A DNA stretch of 37,297 nt from an uncultured Chitinophaga sp. (GTDB lineage Bacteria > Bacteroidota > Bacteroidia > Chitinophagales > Chitinophagaceae), in the NCBI RefSeq assembly GCF_937874145.1, contig NZ_CALNBI010000334.1:1-37297 (forward strand), written 5' to 3'. The stretch's first letter is position 1, and each line of letters opens with the position of its first letter. The notes below the pieces were generated by a model that worked only from the letters and a program-made list of their open reading frames with translations, ran no database searches and was not told the DNA's origin. The translations under genes and the position numbers were made by a program. Shown in pieces: positions 17,655 to 24,746 of this stretch.

Positions 17655-17740
17655 AGCGGTTCTACGGTTTAAAAGATATGGTCCGATAATGGTGCTGCTG
17701 TAACGCTGCGCCGGGCGGAATTGGTATGCCTTCCGGGGAA

Positions 17741-18829
17741 TTATCCGAGGAAGGGCACTTTTACCACTTTCGCCTTCAGCAGTTTGTCTCGAACGGCAAT
17801 ATAGATATCGGAATCCAATGCTGCAAACGCTGTTTTTACATACCCGAGCCCTACCGCTTTTTGGAGGGAAGGGGATTGGGTGCCGGAAGTAACCCTTCCG
17901 ATCACGTTGCCTTCCGCGTCCTTGATTTCGTAGTCGTGGCGGGGAATACCTTTGTCCACCATTTCAAAACCCACCAGTTTCTGCTGCAGGCCGTCGGCTT
18001 TCTGCTTTTCGAAAATGGCGCGGGAAGGGAAGTCTTTGGTGAACTTGGTGATCCAGCCCAGGCCGGCTTCCATGGGGCTGGTACGGTCGTCGATGTCGTT
18101 CCCGTAGAGGCAGAAGCCCATCTCGAGGCGCAGCGTGTCGCGCGCACCGAGGCCTACGGGCTTGATGTTATGGGAAGCGCCCGCAGCAAAAATGGCGTCC
18201 CAGATCTTGTCGGCCGCGCCGTCTTTATCTTCAAAATAAATTTCCACCCCGCCGGCGCCGGTATAACCCGTGGCGCTGATCAGGACGTTCTCCACGCCCG
18301 CGAAAGTGCCTTTCACGAAGGTGTAATATTTCAGGTTGACGATGTCTTTGTCGGTCAGGGTCTGCAGCACGCTGGTGGCATTGGGCCCCTGGATGGCGAG
18401 CAGGCAGGTTTTGTCGGAAATGTCATGCATTTCGACGTTGTTGGTGTTGAACCGGCTGATCCAGTTCCAGTCTTTTTCGATATTGCTGGCATTCACCACC
18501 AGCATATAGGTTTTATTTTCTTCGATGCAATACACGAGCAGGTCGTCCACGATTCCGCCTTCGTTGTTGGGGAGGCAGGAATACTGCGCTTTGCCAGCGG
18601 TGAGCTTGGACGCGTCGTTGCTGGTCACCCGCTGGATGAGATCCAGGGCATGTTCCCCCTTGAGCATGAATTCGCCCATGTGGCTGACGTCAAATACCCC
18701 TACACTGTTGCGCACGGCGGCATGTTCGTCGTTGATACCCGTATAGGAAATGGGCATGTTGTAACCCGCAAACGGAGCCATCTTAGCCCCCAGCGCAATG
18801 TGTTTTTGTGTAAATGGCGTGTTTTTCAT
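17741..18829 (-). CDS. gcvT: Glycine cleavage system T-protein (aminomethyltransferase)
   Basis: A protein of 362 aa. The start at 18829 (MKNTPFTQKHIALGAKMAPFAGYNMPISY) matches the usual family beginning; in-frame codons at 18844 and 18874 would add 5 or 15 residues. GcvT takes the methylamine group from lipoyl-GcvH and transfers its methylene to tetrahydrofolate, releasing ammonia. Characteristic regions are GVFDVSHMGEF, the folate-site stretch ISATGYTGAGGVEIYF, the RDTLRLEMGFCLYGNDI loop and VTSGTQSPSLQKAVGLGYV near the C-terminus. gcvH and gcvP are not in the window, which is usual for Bacteroidota. A matching minus-strand promoter lies upstream. Confidence 0.96.
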   Translation of the reverse strand: MKNTPFTQKHIALGAKMAPFAGYNMPISYTGINDEHAAVRNSVGVFDVSHMGEFMLKGEHALDLIQRVTSNDASKLTAGKAQYSCLPNNEGGIVDDLLVYCIEENKTYMLVVNASNIEKDWNWISRFNTNNVEMHDISDKTCLLAIQGPNATSVLQTLTDKDIVNLKYYTFVKGTFAGVENVLISATGYTGAGGVEIYFEDKDGAADKIWDAIFAAGASHNIKPVGLGARDTLRLEMGFCLYGNDIDDRTSPMEAGLGWITKFTKDFPSRAIFEKQKADGLQQKLVGFEMVDKGIPRHDYEIKDAEGNVIGRVTSGTQSPSLQKAVGLGYVKTAFAALDSDIYIAVRDKLLKAKVVKVPFLG

Positions 18830-18871
18830 GTCTTGAATTTTCATTTTTGTTGTAACCCTTTCTGAGCCGGG

Positions 18872-18903
18872 CAAATTTAGTATTTAATTTATGGATTGGA
18901 CAA
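18872..18903 (-). promoter_or_regulatory. Promoter of gcvT
   Basis: On the minus strand TTG (18903-18901), 21 bp and TAAATTTG (18879-18872) fit the Bacteroidota -33/-7 pattern. The -7 box lies about 42 bp before the chosen gcvT start. The element overlaps the 5' end of a longer open frame of the divergent peptidase, arguing against that long start. Confidence 0.6.
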
Positions 18904-18964
18904 CCGTAAGCCCCCGGCCAGACAATCCCATGATAAATAATGAGTTCATCCCGGCTATTCGTCT

Positions 18965-18972
18965 TATTTTTG
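18965..18972 (+). promoter_or_regulatory. -7 box (TATTTTTG) of the M28 peptidase gene
   Basis: TATTTTTG matches TAnnTTTG and ends 17 bp before the GTG at 18990. An imperfect -33 (TTC at 18945-18947) lies 17 bp upstream. The position supports GTG 18990 as the true start. Confidence 0.5.
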
Positions 18973-18989
18973 CCCCAAAACCCACCGGA

Positions 18990-20612
18990 GTGAAAAAGCT
19001 TTACCTCATCCTGCCCCTGGCCGGTATGGCGCTCACCGCCTACCCCCAGAAGAAAGCGGACCGAAAAACCCTCGGAAACCTCCAGGCACACGTAGCCTAT
19101 CTCGCATCCGACAAGCTCGAAGGCCGCCGGACCGGCACCGCCGGCGAACAGCTCGCCGCCGAATACATCTCCCAGCAGATGAAAATCATCGGCCTGGCGC
19201 CCAAAGGATCCAACGGGTACCTCCAAACCTTCACCGTCCGCGAAGGGCTCGAAGCCGGCCCCAATGCCCGCTTCTCCATCAACGGCAAGCCTCTCGAACC
19301 CGGCGGACAGTTCCTCCCGCTGCCTTTCAGCGCCCGTAAAAGCGCCAAAGGCGACGTGCTCCCGGGCGTCAACGAAATCGATAACGTCTGGCTCATCGAC
19401 ATTCAGAAATCCAAAGACGAGATAAATCCCCACGCCTCGCCGCTGGAATTTTACCTGAAAAAGTCCAGGGAAGCGGCTGAAAGCCATGCCACCGGCATCG
19501 TGTTCTTCAACGGCGGGGAAGACCTGCAGACCGCCGCCCAGTGGCTCGACCTACCCCACGAAACCCTTTCCATCCCGGCCATCTGGGTGGGGGCAGACGG
19601 GAGCAAGGCGCTGTCGGCCGACGAAGCCAATGGATTCCAGCTGGAGCTCCAGGCTGAGCTGGTGCCGTCCAAACGCACCGGCACCAATGTGGTAGGGTAT
19701 ATCGACAACGGCGCCCCCGCCACGGTGGTCATCGGCGCGCATTACGATCATTTGGGGTACGGGGAAGACCGGAACTCCATGTCGCCCGGCGAGAAGTCGA
19801 TCCACAACGGAGCCGACGACAACGCTTCCGGAACGGCCGCCCTCCTGGAAGTGGCGCGCCTGCTGAAGGAATCCAAACTCAAAAGCGCCAATTACGCCAT
19901 CGTCGCGTTTTCGGGCGAGGAGCTGGGGTTGTTCGGCAGTAAATATTTCGCGGAAAAAGGCCCTGTGCCCATGCAGCAGGTGAATTATATGGTGAATATG
20001 GACATGGTGGGCCGGCTGTCGGCCGAGAAAGGCCTGCAGATCGGCGGGTACGGCACTTCTCCGTCATGGGGCGAGGTGGTGCCGGCCGCGCTGCCGAAAG
20101 GGCTGAAGGTGCATTACGACTCCTCCGGCCTGGGGCCCTCCGACCATGCTTCGTTCTACCTGAAAAACGTGCCCGTGCTGTTTTTCTTCACCGGTACCCA
20201 CGGCGATTACCATAAACCCGGCGACGACGCGGAGAAAATCAATTACGACGGGCAGCTGACCATCGTGAAAACCGTTTACGGCGTCATCGAAAAAACGAAC
20301 GGCAAGCCCAAACTCGCCTTCAGCAAAACCCGCGACCCGCAGCCAATAACCGGCAACGGATTTACGGTTACCCTGGGCATCATGCTGGATTACACCTACA
20401 GCGGCGGCGCCAAAGTGGAGGCCGTGCGCGACGGGAAGCCCGCGAAAGCCGCCGGCATCCTCCCAGGTGATGTGATCGTGCAGTTGGGCGAATACCCTGT
20501 TTCCGACGCCATGACCTACACGAAAGCCCTCGGCACGTTCAAAGCGGGCGACAGCACCACCGTGAAAGTGAAGCGCGGGAGCGGGGAGAAAGTATTTGAT
20601 ATTCAATTCTAA
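18990..20612 (+). CDS. Secreted M28 family zinc aminopeptidase with PDZ domain
   Basis: A protein of 540 aa from GTG 18990. This start follows a -7 box and begins a clean signal peptide (KKLYLILPLAGMALTAYPQ); an in-frame ATG at 18891 would put 33 non-signal residues in front. The M28 two-zinc site is complete: H and D in GAHYDHLG (about 250), D in GADDNASG (about 275), the catalytic EE in FSGEELGLFGS (about 308), D in NMDMVG (about 336) and H in SDHASFY (about 384). A PA-like insertion precedes the catalytic part. A C-terminal PDZ covers about 460-540 (GKPAKAAGILPGDVIVQLG). It probably releases N-terminal amino acids from peptides in the periplasm. Confidence 0.92.
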   Translation: MKKLYLILPLAGMALTAYPQKKADRKTLGNLQAHVAYLASDKLEGRRTGTAGEQLAAEYISQQMKIIGLAPKGSNGYLQTFTVREGLEAGPNARFSINGKPLEPGGQFLPLPFSARKSAKGDVLPGVNEIDNVWLIDIQKSKDEINPHASPLEFYLKKSREAAESHATGIVFFNGGEDLQTAAQWLDLPHETLSIPAIWVGADGSKALSADEANGFQLELQAELVPSKRTGTNVVGYIDNGAPATVVIGAHYDHLGYGEDRNSMSPGEKSIHNGADDNASGTAALLEVARLLKESKLKSANYAIVAFSGEELGLFGSKYFAEKGPVPMQQVNYMVNMDMVGRLSAEKGLQIGGYGTSPSWGEVVPAALPKGLKVHYDSSGLGPSDHASFYLKNVPVLFFFTGTHGDYHKPGDDAEKINYDGQLTIVKTVYGVIEKTNGKPKLAFSKTRDPQPITGNGFTVTLGIMLDYTYSGGAKVEAVRDGKPAKAAGILPGDVIVQLGEYPVSDAMTYTKALGTFKAGDSTTVKVKRGSGEKVFDIQF

Positions 20613-20634
20613 GCCCATTTATTTATCTTGCGGC

Positions 20635-21015
20635 ATGCGTTATATATATATGGCCGCGGCCCTGCTGGCATTCTCGTGCAACCAGGTCCGTGAGCAAACG
20701 GATACCACGAATTACCAGGTGATAGGAGAGAAGTGCTACGTGCTGCGCCAGCATCCGCTGCAGGATAGCGCCGTGAGCATCGCCAAAGACAGCATCGTGC
20801 AGTTCCTGGACGGCCAGGGTTTCACCGCGAAATTCATTGAAAAAGACAGTCTGATGTTCCAGCGGGCCAACGGCCAGCAGGTAGCGATCATATTACCGAC
20901 GGCGCAGAACGCATGGGAGTCGAATGCCATTATCGTGTTCGACCCACAAAAAAATCCCTTGTTCGTGAACCTGCACAAGGGCACGGCGCAGGTGAGGCAG
21001 TATGCCGGACAGTAA
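20635..21015 (+). CDS. Small lipoprotein, function unknown
   Basis: A protein of 126 aa from the ATG at 20635, which begins a short lipoprotein signal (MRYIYMAAALLAFSC, with a lipobox-like LAFSC). An in-frame ATG at 20596 overlaps the end of the peptidase gene and would spoil the signal. The mature part is a mixed alpha/beta sequence (YQVIGEKCYVLRQHPLQDSAVSIAKDSI, then KDSLMFQRANGQQVAIILPT). No known family was recognised. It starts 22 bp after the M28 peptidase stop and may be cotranscribed with it. Confidence 0.7.
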   Translation: MRYIYMAAALLAFSCNQVREQTDTTNYQVIGEKCYVLRQHPLQDSAVSIAKDSIVQFLDGQGFTAKFIEKDSLMFQRANGQQVAIILPTAQNAWESNAIIVFDPQKNPLFVNLHKGTAQVRQYAGQ

Positions 21016-21090
21016 GCGACTTTATCCCGACAACAGACAGTAACAGGCAGTAGCCAACATCAAACCCTTAGAATATCCTAATCCCTGACC

Positions 21091-21777
21091 ATGCATCAAC
21101 ACATTCGGGTGACGGCGGAAGCCGTCGTACTCCGGTACTCTTCCAAAGAAGGCATGATGGTGTTGCTGACCAAGCGCACTATTCCGCCACATATATTCAA
21201 ATGGGGCCTTCCGGGAGGTTTCGTCCATAACGACGAGCCCCTTGAGGCCTGCGTGCATCGTGAACTGAAAGATGAAACGGGCCTGCGCGCCAATTACCTG
21301 GAGCAGATGAGCACCTGGGGCCATCCCGACCGGGATCCCCGTGGCCGCGTACTTTGCGTGGCGCACCTGGCGCTCATACGGCATTCGGCGAGCAAGATCG
21401 TGCTGGGCGCGGGGACGAAGGAATCCAAATGGTATCCTGTGCGTGAGCTGCCGGTAACGGCGTTCGACCATGCGGACATTGTGGCGGCGGCGATCGATCA
21501 CCTGCGGGTGCGGTTGCATACGGAGCCGCTGGCTTTTGAAATGCTGGACGAAAAGTTCCCGGTTTCGGAGCTGGAGAAGTTGTACGAATGGGTGTACGAC
21601 CGCCCGGTGGACCGCCGGAATTTCCAGAAAAAGATCAACGGCCTTGGTTTGTTAGCTGCCCGTCCGGAGAAGTTGAAGCACCCATTACAGGGGCGCCCGG
21701 CGCAATTATACAGCTTCAACCGGGAGAAATTCCTGGAGTTGAAGGAAAGCGGAGCTCCGGTAGAGATTTTCTCGTAA
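21091..21777 (+). CDS. Nudix-domain protein with C-terminal winged helix (NrtR/AraR-like regulator or hydrolase)
   Basis: A protein of 228 aa. The N-terminal Nudix domain has a nearly complete box: G43-x5-E49-x7-R57-E58-L-x-D61-E62-x-G64-L65. D replaces the first E of the REUxEE core, which may weaken hydrolysis. The C-terminal part (about 150-228) resembles the winged helix of Nudix regulators: FPVSELEKLYEWVYD, NFQKKINGLGLL, then GRPAQLYSFNREKF. Bacteroidota proteins with this architecture include sugar- and NAD-responsive transcription factors, while some remain ADP-sugar pyrophosphatases. Whether this one acts as regulator or enzyme is open. Repeat-like operator sequences lie just downstream at 21803-21862. 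Confidence 0.88.
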   Translation: MHQHIRVTAEAVVLRYSSKEGMMVLLTKRTIPPHIFKWGLPGGFVHNDEPLEACVHRELKDETGLRANYLEQMSTWGHPDRDPRGRVLCVAHLALIRHSASKIVLGAGTKESKWYPVRELPVTAFDHADIVAAAIDHLRVRLHTEPLAFEMLDEKFPVSELEKLYEWVYDRPVDRRNFQKKINGLGLLAARPEKLKHPLQGRPAQLYSFNREKFLELKESGAPVEIFS

Positions 21778-21802
21778 GCAATTCATTATCAATTTTAAAG
21801 GC

Positions 21803-21862
21803 ATTTTACACAAATCGATTTTCACGATTTTCGAGAAAATACCAATTTTGTGTAAAATACAC
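21803..21862. promoter_or_regulatory. Paired TACACA/TGTGTA inverted repeats, candidate operator
   Basis: ATTTTACACAAA at 21803-21814 and its exact reverse complement TTTGTGTAAAAT at 21847-21858 lie 32 bp apart. The right arm also forms a local palindrome TGTGTA-AAA-TACACA at 21848-21862. The pair lies 25 bp after the Nudix/winged-helix gene and before the membrane-protein cluster. It could be an operator or a long-loop hairpin; no T tract makes a terminator less likely. Confidence 0.4.
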
Positions 21863-21974
21863 ATAAATAGCCGTCGGATCCTTTACTGCAGCGGTTTTGC
21901 AGTTTCCGGCATCAAAAAACTGGAAATGAGGCGAATGGAATGGATGGCCTGACATTTACCGAACTTTCTCCCGG

Positions 21975-22202
21975 ATGAAAATCAAACCGCATTACTTTTT
22001 GCTTTGGCTAGCCGGCATGCTGTTAGCCACAAATGTCCTCGGCCTGGAAAAGATTGGAGGCGTTTACTTCCTGGTGATTTTACTCCTCAGCTTTTGACGG
22101 GTGGCGGAAGCCGTCGTTTATTCGTGGCTGGCCGATTACAAATTATCCCGCTGGCAACCGGCTACGATCATCGCGGGCCATGACGGCGCTCACCGGAAAT
22201 AG
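21975..22202 (+). pseudogene. Small membrane protein gene interrupted by an in-frame TGA
   Basis: From the ATG at 21975 the frame reads a hydrophobic segment (HYFLLWLAGMLLATNVLG) and a second one (VYFLVILLLSF). It then meets TGA at 22095-22097 and continues in the same frame as RVAEAVVYSWLADYKLSRWQP to a TAG at 22200-22202. The residues on both sides look like one coherent 75-codon small membrane protein, in which the TGA may replace a TGG (Trp) or CGA (Arg) codon. It lies 46 bp upstream of the four-segment membrane-protein array. The first half alone could still make a 40-aa peptide. Confidence 0.55.
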
Positions 22203-22248
22203 GAAGTTGGTGTGGTAACTTTAATGGAAAGAATTCAATACCCTATCC

Positions 22249-22680
22249 ATGAGCACACTTCGTTTTTTTACCCGTCCGCACGTTCAACTGCTCTTGCTTT
22301 CGCTGGCCTGCATCATCTGGGGCGAAAATTTCGCTTCGCGGGAAGCGTTGATAACGGATGCGCATACACATTGGTATTGGCCGCACGTGTACGGCTATAT
22401 GTCGGCGGTGTTGCTGGCCGAAGCGGTCATTTACTGGCTGGCGGCGCGCTTCCTTCAGTGGCCGTGGATGCAGCATTTTCACATCGCCACGATGTCGTTC
22501 TTCGCGGTTACAATGTGGCTGTTCGAAATCACGGCGCAGCATCCGGGTTCTGTGATGCAACCTTTGTCTTTCGTGGTGAGCTGCATTGCCCAATATCTTT
22601 TACTGGCGGGGCATCTGGCGTTTTTCACACACATCACGGCAGGCATTATCATCGGGCGGAGCGCACCGGCCAGATCCTGA
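22249..22680 (+). CDS. Four-segment small membrane protein, array member 1
   Basis: A protein of 143 aa, hydrophobic throughout, with about four membrane segments: HVQLLLLSLACIIWG; YGYMSAVLLAEAVIYWLAA; IATMSFFAVTMWLFEIT; VVSCIAQYLLLAGHLAFFTH onward. It is histidine- and tryptophan-rich at the segment ends (DAHTHWYWPHVYG, WMQHFHIATMSFF, HITAGIII). It shares with the next genes the pattern of a first helix, a polar loop, a long second helix, an aromatic H-x-x-S-F entry into helix 3 and an (I)AG-x-I-x-G end. Function unknown. It is separated from array member 2 by 189 bp containing a possible promoter. Confidence 0.75.
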   Translation: MSTLRFFTRPHVQLLLLSLACIIWGENFASREALITDAHTHWYWPHVYGYMSAVLLAEAVIYWLAARFLQWPWMQHFHIATMSFFAVTMWLFEITAQHPGSVMQPLSFVVSCIAQYLLLAGHLAFFTHITAGIIIGRSAPARS

Positions 22681-22744
22681 GCCGGATTTTTTGCACAGTG
22701 AATATTTCGGCGGAAGAATAGCCTTCCGGAAAAACCTGTTTCTT

Positions 22745-22752
22745 TATTTTTG
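22745..22752 (+). promoter_or_regulatory. -7 box (TATTTTTG) upstream of array member 2
   Basis: A full TAnnTTTG match lies 117 bp before the next gene. The -33 match (TTC at 22724-22726, 18 bp upstream) is poor. If used, the transcript would carry a leader of about 110 nt that contains a 19-codon open frame. Confidence 0.4.
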
Positions 22753-22813
22753 CTTTGCAGCGATTGTGATAATTGCCAGATAAAACGCTTGACCGAAACA
22801 AAAATCCGTACCT

Positions 22814-22873
22814 ATGAAACACCTGCTGGTTCCTTCGGCACTAGACTTTCATTTCCAAAAACTTCCGCTATGA
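22814..22873 (+). other. Short upstream open reading frame coupled to array member 2
   Basis: ATG 22814 begins a 19-codon frame (MKHLLVPSALDFHFQKLPL) whose TGA at 22871-22873 overlaps the ATG at 22870 of the next gene. Such an ATGA overlap would allow translational coupling. It could equally be chance; no similarity to known leader peptides was recognised. Confidence 0.3.
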
Positions 22874-23295
22874 ACCGGGCAGCTTTCTTCCGGCTTCTTC
22901 CCCGGCCGCATATAGTGCTGATTTTTATGGCGATGGTTCTGTTCTGTGTTGATTTCGGCCTGAAAATACGGCAAGACGACGGCGGGACCGGTTTCCTTAC
23001 CGCAGCCCTGAGCCTGCTGGTCTTCGCCTTTGCATATTGGAAAACGCGCAACTACCGGCAATATGCGTGTTTACAATACTTCCATATCCTCAGCTTTTTC
23101 GCAATCCCGGCGATGCTCATTATCCAACTTCCGGACATCCCTTATCCCGGCAACCCCGCCGTTTTCGGGATGACCCCGGACGAACGCACCTGGATGTGGG
23201 TACTAGGGTCCGTCGCCGTCCTCGGACAGCTGGCCTTCCTCTACAACCTGATTGCCGGTTTCCGGCGCGGCCGCAAAACCCAACTGCATGACTAG
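22870..23295 (+). CDS. Four-segment small membrane protein, array member 2
   Basis: A protein of 141 aa from the ATG at 22870; an open frame upstream to 22750 has non-membrane, unlikely sequence. Segments are HIVLIFMAMVLFCVDFG, FLTAALSLLVFAFAYW, QYFHILSFFAIPAMLII and MWVLGSVAVLGQLAFLYNLIAGF. The TRNYRQYACLQYFHILSFF loop and third-helix entry closely parallels member 5 (TRNFRQFKSLQYFHVLSFV), showing common descent. The end NLIAGFRRGRK matches the family ending. Its stop overlaps the start of member 3 by 8 bp. Function unknown. Confidence 0.8.
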   Translation: MNRAAFFRLLPRPHIVLIFMAMVLFCVDFGLKIRQDDGGTGFLTAALSLLVFAFAYWKTRNYRQYACLQYFHILSFFAIPAMLIIQLPDIPYPGNPAVFGMTPDERTWMWVLGSVAVLGQLAFLYNLIAGFRRGRKTQLHD

Positions 23296-23770
23296 ACCGA
23301 TAATATCCCGCCAGCTCCTCCGCCCGGAAGCTCTGCTGTTGCTCGCAGCAGCCCTCTTCCAGATTCGCCACTGGAGCCTCCAAAGCCACGGGCTCCGCTT
23401 CCGCAGCGACACCGCCGATTTCGTTACCACCATCGTCTTCGATAACTGGTATTCCCCATTTGCTCTCACCGGACTGCTGATGGTAGGGGCTTTCTGGCTG
23501 GCACGGAAGTTTCCGGAACGGGGATGGCTGCCGGCCGTAAGTTTCATCACCGTACTGGCGCTACCGCTGTTGGCGTATAAAGTCATTTCGACATATCGGA
23601 TCACGTATTTCACCGGGAACCCCTCGTTCTTTATTGCAGGAACAGCTTTCTATAAATCCTTGCTGAACGGGCTGCTGATGATGGTTTTCGGGATTTTCGG
23701 GATCGGGCAGGTAATTTATCTGGTGCGATTGACTGCATCTTATATGAAAGGAGTTAAATTCAATGCATGA
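23288..23770 (+). CDS. Four-segment small membrane protein, array member 3
   Basis: A protein of 160 aa from the ATG at 23288, overlapping the previous stop. The N-terminus RQLLRPEALLLLAAALFQIR is nearly the same as in member 5 (QKLLRPEALLVLLAVFFYIR). Later segments are PFALTGLLMVGAFWLA, LPAVSFITVLALPLLAYKVI and GLLMMVFGIFGIGQVIYLVRL. The second loop includes IVFDNWYSPFALTG, at the place where member 5 has its HNTYYV motif. It ends with an ATGA overlap into member 4, indicating translational coupling. Function unknown. Confidence 0.8.
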   Translation: MTRPIISRQLLRPEALLLLAAALFQIRHWSLQSHGLRFRSDTADFVTTIVFDNWYSPFALTGLLMVGAFWLARKFPERGWLPAVSFITVLALPLLAYKVISTYRITYFTGNPSFFIAGTAFYKSLLNGLLMMVFGIFGIGQVIYLVRLTASYMKGVKFNA

Positions 23771-24231
23771 AAGGTTCGAAGTTTTGGCGATGGGTTTTCT
23801 CTCCCGGGGGAACCACGGCTTTACTCGCATTTTTCTGGCTGATAGTATACATCATTAATACCAGCCGGGGAAACGATTACCTTGGCATCTGGCCGGAACC
23901 TACGATTTACTGGCCTTTGATTTTAGTTGCCATTGCGCTGATCTATGCATTCACCAGCGGATTCCGGCAGTGGAGAACCCTGCATTATATGCATGTGGCG
24001 AGCCTCGTGATGTTGCCGGTCCTGTTATTCAGCTGGGCTTCGGCGTACGGCAATACACCGGAAGAAACCTACTATTTTGTGAATGAAACCGCCCGGCGGC
24101 AATGGGAAGATCGTCAAAGGGTTATAAATGTCCTGTTGAAGCCTGCTTCTATTTTCATTTTCGCGGCACAAATCGGGTTTGTCGTTAACATTATCGCGGG
24201 ATTCATCAGGGGGAAAAAATCTGCATCATGA
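23767..24231 (+). CDS. Four-segment small membrane protein, array member 4
   Basis: A protein of 154 aa with segments TALLAFFWLIVYIINT, IYWPLILVAIALIYAFTSGF, MHVASLVMLPVLLFSWA and ASIFIFAAQIGFVVNIIAGFI. The helix-2/3 junction FTSGFRQWRTLHYMHVASLVMLP is homologous to those of members 2 and 5 (FRQ-x-LQYFH-x-LSF). The C-terminus NIIAGFIRGKKSAS is almost shared with member 5 (NLAIGFIRGKKSPA). It starts and ends with ATGA overlaps, so members 3, 4 and 5 form one coupled transcript. An acidic, charged external loop (NTPEETYYFVNETARRQWEDR) lies before helix 4. Function unknown. Confidence 0.8.
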   Translation: MKGSKFWRWVFSPGGTTALLAFFWLIVYIINTSRGNDYLGIWPEPTIYWPLILVAIALIYAFTSGFRQWRTLHYMHVASLVMLPVLLFSWASAYGNTPEETYYFVNETARRQWEDRQRVINVLLKPASIFIFAAQIGFVVNIIAGFIRGKKSAS

Positions 24232-24701
24232 AGCAACCGAATTTGTTCCAAAAACTCCTTCGCCCGGAAGCGCTCCTGGTACTCCTGGCCGTTTTCTTCT
24301 ATATCCGGCAGCTGATGGCGGGAAAGGAGGGATACGACCTCCACTTCCATAACACCTATTACGTGATCCAATGGCCCTGGTGGTTTGCCCCCGGCCCGAT
24401 GCTGCTGCTCCTGCTGGCCGCCATTTACCGGCTGACGCGCAACTTCCGCCAATTTAAATCCCTGCAATACTTTCATGTCCTGAGCTTTGTTGTTGTTCCG
24501 GTATTGACGTGGATGCTTTCCCCCGGGTTTACTATGGAAAATATATATGGTCACCACGACGGTTCTTTCGGGCCGGGCACATACCTTCCCTACTTAGGAC
24601 TGGCCATGTTCTTATTCCTCGCACTCGGCCAAACCGCGTTCCTCGCCAACCTCGCCATCGGGTTCATCCGCGGCAAAAAAAGCCCGGCGCCCGTACAATA
24701 A
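24228..24701 (+). CDS. Four-segment small membrane protein with oxidase-subunit-I-like motif, array member 5
   Basis: A protein of 157 aa. Helix 1 is PEALLVLLAVFFYIR; helix 2 follows YDLHFHNTYYVIQWPWW (residues 36-52) and covers APGPMLLLLLAAIYRL. Helix 3 is SLQYFHVLSFVVVPVLTWML and helix 4 LGLAMFLFLALGQTAFLANLAIGF. The DLHFHNTYYV stretch resembles the HDTYxVxAHFH segment of haem-copper oxidase subunit I, but the following AHFH with its haem ligands is replaced by QWPW, so catalysis is not expected. It is the last gene of the coupled array. Homology to oxidases is a hypothesis from a short motif; the paralogy with members 2-4 is much clearer. Confidence 0.78.
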   Translation: MKQPNLFQKLLRPEALLVLLAVFFYIRQLMAGKEGYDLHFHNTYYVIQWPWWFAPGPMLLLLLAAIYRLTRNFRQFKSLQYFHVLSFVVVPVLTWMLSPGFTMENIYGHHDGSFGPGTYLPYLGLAMFLFLALGQTAFLANLAIGFIRGKKSPAPVQ

Positions 24702-24746
24702 CGCATTTGCGCCGCGGTGTCCGTTTTTTTTGCATCTTGCGTGCCT

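Noticed and set aside
22095..22097. TGA as a selenocysteine codon
   Set aside because: No obvious insertion hairpin follows, no homologous selenoprotein is recognised, and selenocysteine use is uncommon in this phylum.
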